NCBI RefSeq assembly: GCF_000835495.1
Contig: NW_015622544.1
Coordinates: forward strand, 1,693,704 to 1,757,703
Length of the DNA: 64,000 nt
Source: Cladophialophora immunda
Lineage: Eukaryota > Ascomycota > Eurotiomycetes > Chaetothyriales > Herpotrichiellaceae
Reading direction: 5' to 3'
Part shown: positions 30,007-41,059 of the stretch, in pieces
How the letters are laid out: every line of letters starts with the position of its first letter
Position numbering within the stretch: the first letter of the stretch is position 1
Made by a program: the position numbers and the translations under genes
The notes under the pieces: generated by a model
The model's input: the letters and a program-made list of their open reading frames with translations, nothing else
What the model was told of the DNA's origin: nothing
The model's database searches: none

Positions 30007-31791
30007 ATGGGCCAACTCGGTGACATCTCGCCTCAAGGCACCATTGCTGTGCGCCCCTCTGCTCCTTCCTTTAAGATGTAATGCCCCGGCTAACATGGAA
30101 GGCAGATTGGAATCCTCGTCGGCCTCTTATCCACCTCTGTCCAAAGCCTGGGTCTGACCCTTCAGCGAAAGTCGCATCTCATCGAGGATGCAAAGGATCA
30201 TTCCGAGCCGCGGATTCCTCCATACAAGAGGCGGCGATGGCAATTAGGCATGTTGATGTTTGTCGTATCCAATTTGGTGGGCAGCACCATTCAGATCACC
30301 ACGCTGCCCTTGCCCGTGCTCTCGACGTTACAGGCTTCAGGGCTTGTTTTCAACACCGCATTCGCAACTCTTCTGCTGGGCGAGCCCTTTACCCATTTCT
30401 CATTTGTGGGCACAATCCTTACATGTTCTGGTGCAGGCTTGATAGCCACGTTTGGGGCCATTGGAGAGCCGGCGCATAACCTCCATCAACTGCTCGTTCT
30501 TCTCGGCAAGCGCAATTTCATCATCTGGATGGTTGGTACAATGATGGTGGTCGTGGCTACCATCTTGTTCGCTCACGTCTTGAGGATGTGGTCGTCTCAT
30601 AAGCGAATCGTAGAAAGTCTGCCAAAGAGCGAAAGGCCTCGAGAAGGATCAATCAGCACTGACCGCCCTCGGATGCTCTCTCGGTCTTTCACCGCTCAAC
30701 TGCCTCAACCGCTGAAACTACGTGTCAGTCGTCTGCGGCTTGCCCGAGGCCTGTCCTATGCTCTGATATCTGGCATTTTGTCGGCGCATTCTCTTCTTGT
30801 CGCCAAATCCGCAGTGGAGCTTCTTGTCCGGACCATCATCGACCACAAAAACCAATTCGACCGATTTCAGTCATGGCTCATCCTGGTGGCGCTACTCTTC
30901 TTTGCCTTGACGCAGTTATATTACTTGCACCTTGGTCTTCGGCTATGCAGTACGAGCGTATTATACCCCTTCGTGTTTTGCATTTACAACATTATCGCAA
31001 TCCTAGACGGCCTGATTTATTTCCAACAAGGGTCGAGGTTGAGTTCTCTTCATGCGGGGCTAGTGGCGTTGGGTACTGTTATACTTCTTTCTGGAGTCCT
31101 GGCATTATCTTGGAGATTGGATGATACGACACCCGCAGAAGCGCCTTACCAGTCGCCCTCTCCACGAACTCCGCTGACACCAGGAATGGGAATCTTGCGA
31201 TCCCCCGTGGACGAAAGAGCTCCTTTACTATCGGCTGGACGAGCGAGGAGCCACACGGCTGATTCAAGACGATCGGTCGACGAGCAGGCACCCCTAGTTG
31301 TTAGCCGCGCTCGACCGCCCGTGCTTTCAGTTCATGCGCCGCCTGATACTGACACGGAGGGTATCTGGGCAGAGTTAGACGACCAGGAGCGTCAGGATGA
31401 TTACCTCGCATCTCTGCCTCGAGCACCATCTCCGTTCCTGACCCATAGTTTCAAGCCACGTCAGAGAGGCGACTCGGCCTCTTCACAAGCTATTTCAACA
31501 GGAAGTGGACACGATTCGGAGCCGTCGAAAGTCGCTGCTAAGAAAGATCAACATATATTCTCTCAAAGGGCAACGGATGTCCATCGAAGGCGAAGCAGTG
31601 CACCAGGAACTGGTAGGCGCGAAACGACCCAGTCTCGCCTTCACACCCGACACAGGAGTACATCCGTTCGGTTTGTTGATGACAGAGATCAAGAAAATGA
31701 CAGTAACGACGATGATCAACCTGGACGACAGCCTGTTCGTAGTCGATATGATACCAGTGGCGCGGAAGATAAAGCAGAAAGTGGACTTTGA
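30007..31791 (+). CDS. NIPA-type magnesium transporter family protein (DUF803)
   Basis: Two exons, 30007-30048 and 30106-31791, with a 57-nt intron (GTGCGC...AAGGCAG); 575 aa. Exon 1 gives MGQLGDISPQGTIA, which joins IGILVGLLSTSVQSLGLTLQ, the first membrane helix. The NIPA/DMT-like fold follows with about nine helices. These include LGMLMFVVSNLVGSTIQI, LPVLSTLQASGLVFNTAF and SYALISGILSAHSLLVAKSA, and a final ALGTVILLSGVLALSW. The last roughly 200 residues are a Ser/Pro/Arg-rich cytosolic tail, an extension common in filamentous-fungal members. Animal NIPA proteins carry Mg2+; the fungal substrate is inferred. It probably sits in an endomembrane or the plasma membrane. Confidence 0.88.
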
Positions 31792-32986
31792 GAAGGAATC
31801 AGCTTCAGGTAGTTGTTGAGCACATGGGCATCTGGCTCGACACAAGAAGCAGAAATACAGAACAAGCAGCCCCAATGTGATACATTTTGCTTCAGATATG
31901 GATGCCTCGAGGTCGACGGAATCTGAATAGTGCGTTCATATCTTCTATTGACGGCCGCATAGAACCAAGCGACAGAGACACAGACCTAAAGTGCCTTTCT
32001 TGATCATGGGTTTTGTCGATGGACCTGTCTCGTTCTTGTGCCAGTGCACCGTGAATTTGTGTGGTTTGAGCACCAAAACTCGTTCTGCTGGGCTAGACCG
32101 CTTTACTTCCAAGAACCGAATGAAAGCGTCGAATGTCTTCCGTATTGTATATACTAAATTAATGAGAGTAGACCTGCCGTCCCCTTTCCCCTCTCCCCAA
32201 TCAATCCATTGTCGGCGCAACGAGGGCGTATACCGGATTGATCGAATCTCAAGGGCAGCGAAGAGCAAAAACAAGGAGGCGATTCAAAAAACCCGGCGAT
32301 CTTTGCGGGAACGTGGTGGCGACTTTGACCCCTTCAACCGACGAGTGAGTGGCCTTAGTCCCGCCGGCCAGGTGGTGCGCAGCCTCGCGCTTCCTTTGCC
32401 CGCCCAGGAGGCAGAAAGAACGTGGCCTGTGTTGGATGGCGGTTTCTTGCGACGGTCATTTTGAGGAATGCCCGACAGTGTATTGCCTGGTCCAGGCGGT
32501 GCGGAAGCAGCGGCTTGCTCTCGACCAAAACGCGGAGGCTGGATGACCGGATGCTTACATCGCAAAACCTCCCTGATGAAGGTGTAACAGAGCTTGATAA
32601 CTCTGGGGTATGCCCCCTTTGCCTTGCCCTGCCTTGCCATCCTCGTTGTTGCATGTGAGGGGCCGCCCAGCTTCTCCCAAATGCTGGATATGGCCGTTGT
32701 GTTGGAGAGCAGGACCATTGCGGATAGGGTCCATTGCTGGAGGGACGTGAATTCGCTGGTGCTTGTGTGGAGCATGATTTACTTCGTGTGCTTTCGTGGC
32801 ATCTTCGTTGCCCCTTTTTGGTCGAGATCGAAACCGCGCTTGCCCCCAAGACACTCAATAGAGGGAAAGGGACATCCCATATCTGTCCAGGACTAGCACT
32901 GGTCAAAGTCTCGAGAGGGATAGGTAATCCTGGACTGTGTGTCCGAATCTTAGGTTGGTCCAAATTGTAGTGGAATGTGCCAGAAT
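31792..32986. other. 1.2-kb convergent intergenic region
   Basis: It lies between the 3' ends of the NIPA-like gene and the minus-strand gene ending at 32987. Frames at 32284-32963 on both strands overlap each other and lack motifs. Confidence 0.45.
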
Positions 32987-34000
32987 TCAGCCTTCCTTCC
33001 TCACAGGCACAGGACTGTCAGTCATTCCAGTGCGGTCAGTAGCTTCTCCTTCAGTGTCACTACCACCTGTCTCGTTGGCATCGTCCGAATCCTCGCTCGA
33101 CTCGTCCCAAATCTCTCTGCTCTCCCTTTCCACTCGTCTCATGGCGCCTGCGACCTCGTCCAATTTGCTCACCACATCCAACACCCCCTTGTTGACCTGG
33201 GAGAAGTACCGATCATTCGCCTCGCGCCGTTTCCTGGCGAGTTGAATGTCCCGCTCTGTTTCTTCTTCGAGGTTCTTGTCATTCGTGAATGCGCTTGGCT
33301 TCCCGTCTGGAGATCCAGCATCCTTGGCCGTCGCAGGCGACGCCGTGGTGCCGGTGCCGGTGCCGGTGCCGGTCCCAGGGCCCGTACCCTTTGGTCGTTG
33401 TTGAGCGGATGGCGTCGTCGCGGAGGTCTTGCTCTCCAATGCGGCGCCAAGGTTCGACTCCTTCTGCGAGACGATGGCGAAGTCATGGTCCAACGATTCA
33501 TCCGCTTCGATCTTCGCCCATGTCTGCGCTAGGGACAGTTGTGCGGTCCGCAACTCTTCCAATGCTCGTAAATGAGACGATCCAAACACGTGGGAGGTGT
33601 TCATGGCCGATATCTCAACGTCTGCGAGGGTCTTTTGCATTTCAGCCCAGAGCTGCTCGGCACGCTGATCGTCTGCATCTGTTCCCCCGGCAGGGTGACG
33701 TAGTTGAGATGGAGAGGTGCCGGAGAAGGATGAGGCAGGAGGAACTCGAGACGGACGAATGATCTTTCGCCGGCCATTTTGGGCGCCTCCTTCGGTCTCG
33801 GCGGGAGGACGGTCAGTCGGAACGACAAGGGAGATGTGCGACGCGTTCTTCGACGGGGGGCCCTGGAACAGCGCCGGAGGAGGGAGACGGTGTGCTGTCG
33901 TTCGAGTAGTGGTGGTGTAGAGTTTGGGTCGTTCGACACTGGGCGTTGCGGCCGGCACTTCTAGTTGGCCCGGTTTTTTTGCAGCAGATGATGAGGCCAT
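32987..34000 (-). CDS. disordered/coiled-coil fungal protein (DUF5315-like)
   Basis: 337 aa from the ATG at 34000; the frame is open slightly further upstream without an ATG. The first 110 residues are Pro/Thr/Ser-rich. The recognisable core is AEQLWAEMQKTLADVEISA, HVFGSSHLRALEELRTAQL and SLAQTWAKIEADES (about 115-175). These helices are conserved in filamentous ascomycetes and, to my recollection, correspond to Pfam DUF5315. A Gly-Thr repeat encoded by a GGTGCC tandem repeat follows, then a second helical region (ERDIQLARKRREANDRYFSQV, residues about 260-280, and VSKLDEVAGAMRRVERESRE). The acidic tail is Glu/Asp/Ser-rich. No enzyme motif is present. Function is unknown; a scaffold role is a guess. 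Confidence 0.78.
   Translation of the reverse strand: MASSSAAKKPGQLEVPAATPSVERPKLYTTTTRTTAHRLPPPALFQGPPSKNASHISLVVPTDRPPAETEGGAQNGRRKIIRPSRVPPASSFSGTSPSQLRHPAGGTDADDQRAEQLWAEMQKTLADVEISAMNTSHVFGSSHLRALEELRTAQLSLAQTWAKIEADESLDHDFAIVSQKESNLGAALESKTSATTPSAQQRPKGTGPGTGTGTGTGTTASPATAKDAGSPDGKPSAFTNDKNLEEETERDIQLARKRREANDRYFSQVNKGVLDVVSKLDEVAGAMRRVERESREIWDESSEDSDDANETGGSDTEGEATDRTGMTDSPVPVRKEG
33347..33370. repeat. (GGTGCC)4 hexanucleotide repeat in coding DNA
   Basis: Four perfect GGTGCC units and a fifth imperfect one. Read on the minus strand they encode alternating Gly-Thr dipeptides within the DUF5315-like gene. Confidence 0.8.
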
Positions 34001-34539
34001 GGCTTTCAAGAGGAGAATTGGCAGAGAGACGTGCCCTCGCCGCTCCAGAAGAGGCTATAGGGCGGTTGACATTAAGAAACCACTCAAACCTTTGGCATAA
34101 GACGGAGTCGGTGATGTGTTGACCTGTGTAGTTACAAGGCTGAAGTCGGGGTGGGGAAACTGCCAGAGCCCCATCAGATTGAACAATTGTGTCAGAGCAT
34201 GAGTACGCCGCACCGTACAAAATTTCTGCCACCGCTCACCGCTTTTCACTCTTGGCGAAGCGCACCAAACTTTCTCGAATTCTGGGGCCTCGTCAATATC
34301 GCCGTCGCTCGATCCACGCTCTCAGCACCCTCAATCTCAGAGTTTTATCAATCGTCTGCCTTGTCACAGTTGCCAGTACGTTCAATCCCCAGGACCATCT
34401 CTCATTGCAGAGACTACAGACAGTTCCACTTGTCCCCCGCCCCAGAACCTCGAGGAGGGTTCGGTCCAGCTGCACGCTCCCACGCACCTTTTGGCGAGAG
34501 TATCTACGAGCTAACCCATCCTCGCACTTTTCTCTAGAA
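34001..34539. promoter_or_regulatory. divergent promoter region upstream of RPS23
   Basis: It separates the minus-strand DUF5315-like gene and RPS23. A TTTTCTCTAG just before the RPS23 ATG resembles a 3' splice site, so RPS23 may have an intron in its 5' leader. That cannot be settled from sequence. Confidence 0.45.
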
Positions 34540-35184
34540 ATGACAAACAGAGGCAAACCCCGTGGTCTCAACGCCGCGCGCAAACTCGTCGCCGCCCGCA
34601 AGGAGGGTCGCTGGGCCGACTTGCACTACAAGAAGCGTCTCCTCGGAACCGCCTACAAGTCCTCTCCCTTCGGTGGATCCTCGCATGCCAAAGGAATCGT
34701 GCTGGAAAAGGTCGGAGTCGAAGCCAAGCAGCCCAACTCGGCCATCCGGAAATGCGTGAGAGTGCAATTGATCAAGAACGGCAAGAAGGTCACTGCTTTC
34801 GGTATGTCTGCCCACCCACAATCATTCTCAAGCCTTCCAACCTACCCAACCCCGAAAGAAATGGGGAAAAGAGAAGGAAGAAAGAGAAAACATTTTCCCA
34901 GACGGATGGAACATGAGATGGAAACACCCCCGGCCAAAGAAAACTCTTCGAGAAATAGTGCTTGAAGTACAGAATGTTTACTGACGATTCGTAACCTCCC
35001 TCCAGTGCCCAACGACGGCTGTCTCAACTTCGTGGACGAGAACGACGAGGTCCTCCTGGCCGGTTTCGGTCGCAAGGGCAAAGCCAAGGGTGATATCCCC
35101 GGTGTGCGGTTCAAGGTCGTCAAGGTGTCCGGCGTGGGCCTGAGCGCCTTGTGGAAGGAGAAGAAGGAGAAGCCCCGATCATAA
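34540..35184 (+). CDS. RPS23: 40S ribosomal protein uS12 (Rps23)
   Basis: Two exons, 34540-34801 and 35006-35184, with a 204-nt intron (GTATGT...CTCCAG); 146 aa against the usual 143-145. The protein sits at the decoding centre of the small subunit. The core is almost invariant: [20 protein letters not shown] and the loop [17 protein letters not shown], whose Pro is the prolyl hydroxylation site in other eukaryotes. After the splice come [20 protein letters not shown] and [12 protein letters not shown] at the C terminus. The start MTNRGKPRG differs from the usual MGKGKPRG. Either this lineage has changed it, or the initiator lies in a small upstream exon joined before the Gly-Lys-Pro codons. 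Confidence 0.96.
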
Positions 35185-35951
35185 AGGGCCATAGGTCGCG
35201 GTGGCGGTCGAGAACTCGAGAGGAAGCAAGCGAGTGAGTGAGTGGGACAGAAAAGAGAAAAAAAACACACAAATCATGCAGTTTGATTGGTGTGAGGACG
35301 GAAGGAAAGAAGCATGGGGAGTCGAAATGCTCGGCCTAAAATGATGACTGAAGGGAATGCCCATCTGAAATACAGAAAAAGAAAACAATTCTCCGGATCC
35401 CCTGACCTGGGGCCACTGAGCTTGCAGATGTCGGGTTGGGGAGTTCAATCCAGCAAACTACAAAGAGTGCGCCGATTCGAGGCGGTCGTTTTTGCAGCTG
35501 CTCCTCGATGGGATGGCGGCGTCTGGACGATGGGACTTTTTGAGGCTACCTCAATAGACGATCCTAGTCAGAATTCAAGACCGAACCGGTCGAATACCAG
35601 ACAAAAAAAGAACAGCACCGGTCAATAACGTCTTTGATTACCATCCCCTAATGCTCGTCCTTGAATAAGAATTAAAGACGCCATGTGTATTCCCTCCAAA
35701 GCAAACATGTACTTTTTGTGGTGCGTCCCTCGCTCAGGTCCTCGCCCGCCAACTGATATGTTTAGTCCCTAATGAATGTAACGCCATTCCTTGCGCTTTG
35801 CTATTTTCGTACCCTGCTCTTAGAGCCCTCCCGCCGACCGGACAATAAAGGTGTTGCGCAAAAGAGTGTGTTGTCGAAAGGAAAAGCGTAGAGGTCGCTA
35901 TAATTCACACTCGATCTCCAGCACAAAAAGCTGTCCCACCAATCAGACGAG
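35185..35951. other. convergent intergenic RPS23 / PCT1
   Basis: 3' ends of two converging genes. Only short motif-free frames are present. Confidence 0.5.
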
Positions 35952-37567
<1,616 letters not shown>

Positions 37568-38557
37568 GTCGGGAAGATGTTCAGAATCGCAAGCCACGTT
37601 CAAGGTGGTACACGCAGTCCCATGCCAGGAAGAAAGTAACAGGAGACAGTCGCTAGGAGGCGAAGAGGCACGAAGAGACAGAGTTTCCCGCAAGGTGCCA
37701 AGATCCACAGTGAGAAACAAATTTCGGGGATCGTGAGAAGCGAGAGGGAGAAGCGCGTTGGAGTTGCGTGATGGTCAGGTTTTATCAGAGTAAGATTGAC
37801 CGCGAGAAAGGAGCCCTACTGGCACGGTGCTCCATACGGAGAAGACCTCGTCCCCCAACAACCTGGTATGGGCAAATCCAAATGCCTTGGGGGGAAAAAG
37901 AAAACCGGTTGTTGGCAAATGCCGTCAGAGGTGGAAAGCAAAAGAGGAGGGCGGGCATGTGCCTCGCAATGTCTCTATCCACCAGTCACGGCCCTTCAAG
38001 CCGGCCAGGGACGTCGCTGGTCAAACGTCATCCGATGGCACAACTGTAGACGGCAAGTTTGAATGCTCTAATCATACAGCATAGATTGCTTGGTTCGCCA
38101 CGTTACGGGGACTAGCATCGTCCAGAGTCGGGACAATGCAAGGAATTGCAAGAGGTCTCTGTAGAGGCAAACGTCTCTTCTGTCAGTTGCTGCCATCAGA
38201 GCTGCTTTGAGATAGACACACGCACGCCGCGCACACCCCCTAAGAAAGAAGTCGGTTGATGAATAACTGGTGGTTGCGATGCAGCGCTCAAAAGAACTCA
38301 AGGTATGCCCCTTCCCACACGGTGTATATAGATAGGAGGTACAGAAAGCGACATCAATCTACCGTCGTGCTCACTGCCTCGTTGCGCAATGGTATGAGAA
38401 CAAGGCTGCACGAAGAAAGTCCTTCTGCACGCTCTCCCGTGTAGGTCTAAACCAGTATCATGCATGCTAGGACTCTTCGTCAATGCGCTGACGGCAGGGG
38501 TATCTTGCGTCGGGAAGAAACTAGGTCTGCCTGTCTGGTCTCGCTCATACTGCGCCT
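37568..38557. other. PCT1 upstream region / PP2C 3' region
   Basis: About 1 kb with no supportable gene. Both flanking genes are on the minus strand, so it holds the PCT1 promoter and the phosphatase 3' end. Confidence 0.5.
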
Positions 38558-40355
38558 TCAGGCAGCAGCCTTCTGGGTCGTGTCATCCGCTGTCTCTCTG
38601 TTCTCGGTGTCTTTGCTGTGCGAGGCATCCTGGTGATTTGGCGCTTTCGATTCATCAGCCGCCGATTGGGGGGCCGGAGTGCCTTCTCGCTCGCTTCGCG
38701 CAGACTCGATATCTGATGTGTCTGGAGTGCCCTTCTTGACCTGGTTCGCCGCATCTTTGTCTTCTTCACTTTGATCGAACATTTCCGTGTCGTCTGAATC
38801 TGTCAGGACCTCTGTTCCATCCCCGAGCAAAATAATCCTACCACTCCGGCCCCCGAGCCCTCTAGGCCGGTGGTCAAGGTCGAGTTCGTACTCGTCCGGG
38901 CTGTCGTGATCAAATTGATGTCGGACACCCGGTCCGCGGAATTCAGCTGCGAATTGTTAGACAAGACTTGGCCTCATGGAAACTAGGGTTGGACTTGCCG
39001 TACTCTGGTGGCGCACATGGTCCATCACCGTCTGCCACTCGTTTACTGATCATCTCATACCACTCTTCTTTGCTTTTGCCGTTCAGCAGGCCGATAACAA
39101 TCATTGTCATATTGTCACAGCCAACACCGCCGGTCTCACTGTTGGACGCGAGGCAGTTGTCCATCATGTTCTCGCAAATGAGATGTAGCTCTTGTTTGGC
39201 AGCAACCCCTCTTCGCACAAACTCGACCACGGCTTGCGAAGATTGACAATCCCATATACCTGTTTCATCATAAGCATACAAACACCATGGAGGGGTCCAA
39301 ACGGTAACATACCATCGCAGGCAATCACTAAGAACTCATCATCGGACGAGACCTCGTGCGTGATCACATCGGGAAAGGCTGTGACAATCTGCTGCTCAGG
39401 GGAAAGATCCGCGCTCTTCTTGAATTCAAAGTCGCCTATGGCACGTGACAGGGCGAGATTGCCATTGACTCGACCAAAGTCCACAAAGCCTCCCGCAGCA
39501 CTTATACGGGCTTTCTCGCCTACCTCGGGTTAGCTGGTGCCCAACAGCAATACAGTTGGATAGTGTACCTTCGTTCTGGGGTTTGTGGTCGAAGGACAGC
39601 GGCTTTGCTCTCCCTTTGACACCAAGGACAGTGCGAGAGTCTCCAGCATTGGCCTAGTATTGTCAGTCAAGACATAAACTGACTTGAACATGCTGGACGC
39701 ACCACCCATATTTTGTCTTTTGATATGATGCCAACGGATGCGGTACATCCGGATACCTCATCTTCGTAACGAGCATCTGAACGATCCTTTAGTACTAGGA
39801 AGTATGGTGTTCGCGAGAGTGCCTCCCATACCATTGAGGATCGCACGATCAGTGGCGAGAAAGCCATCCTTCAAGGCTTGCTCAATGTCTCCTTTGGAGA
39901 ATGAGTCCTGTTTTGCGACAATCTTGTGGATATTCTCCCCAGCGAACTGCGCGACTTTTTCCCCACCATGCCCATCGTAGACACCAAAATACGATAACCG
40001 TTTATCTGGGGGCGATGGCTGTTTGGATTTGCCATTTTCCTCGGGTTGTAGGTCGAGTACTGCGGCGTGTGCATCTTCCATACTTATACGCCATCCTTGC
40101 ATTGCCGAGAGGCCATAGTAAACACAGTCATCTGCGCCGCTATCGGATGTCTGTCGAGCAGTTGCGTTAGCTACCGTGTCCGTGACTTTGACGCCAGAGA
40201 TGAAACAGCAAAAAGGAAGCCGGCCTGGCGGTGCTCCGGGTCTGGATCACGCGGAGGCGCAACAAGGCTTCTTCAGAACAGCATGGGAGGGGAGGGGGAA
40301 TTGCAGGATCTGAGCACACCTTTTCGACAACAGGCTCGGACAGAGTCTGACCCAT
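38558..40355 (-). CDS. type 2C protein phosphatase (Ptc2/Ptc3-like)
   Basis: Seven exons: 40355-40320, 40150-39832, 39776-39703, 39653-39569, 39519-39313, 39259-38999 and 38946-38558; 456 aa. All phases agree. Exon 1 gives [12 protein letters not shown], the classic Ptc2/3 start with a possible N-myristoylation glycine. The PP2C core then follows: [78 protein letters not shown] and [16 protein letters not shown]. The acidic metal ligands of Mg/Mn-dependent phosphatases are present. The last intron (38998-38947) has a GC donor (GCAAGT) with a normal AG acceptor. Using it gives [13 protein letters not shown], as in relatives. The tail is acidic and Ser/Thr-rich. Such enzymes switch off stress MAP kinase and DNA-damage signalling. 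Confidence 0.94.
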
Positions 40356-41059
40356 GCTTGTAGATCTTCAACTTGTGACTGGAATTGGAGGTGACGGTGC
40401 TCATGTACTCCTTGCACGCGATGTCATAAGCTGGCGGCGGATGTGGCAGGTGGTCGAAAAAGCAGCGGAGGAGGACTAGGACGGGAAGAGGCGCAGGCTC
40501 TGCAACCTTGAGGGAAATATGCACCGTCTGAGGGATGCACCGAAAGACGATACAGGCGGTGAACGCAGCCAGGCCAAGGCTCTCTTTGCTTGCCGGCAAT
40601 CAGGGTGTCGCGTGCAGAAGTCAGAGAGTGTCAGTTCAACAGAAAAAAGATAATCCGAATCTGAAAGGTGGGCAGGCGAGTTGTCGCAGCGAGTTGCAGG
40701 AATGATGCTTTCGGGCTGCCACCCAGTGCGGTGCCAGGGCCCAGGGCGAGTAAATGACGATAGATTCAAAAAGCCCACCCACTCCAACCGAAATCCCTTA
40801 GTAAGAACGCGAGGAGGCCGCCTGCGACCCTCGAAGCCCTGTATTGGGATGCCAAGCTCTGTACTCGGTACTGGGTAGGCATCTACTGTCCATGCCTAGG
40901 CAATGCTCCATAGATGCCCCCGTCCGCCCGCAGCCTTACATATCAGCTCTTTTGGTTAATACAAACTACAAGCCGCTTGGTCCTGCACAGAGCAAAGGTT
41001 TTTTTGTTCTTTTTCGCTCTGACTGGACTATGTCCTGCAGCACAAACCAACTTCGACAA
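40356..41059. other. PP2C promoter / AXL2-like 3' region
   Basis: A roughly 700-bp interval between two minus-strand genes. No gene was seen. Confidence 0.5.
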
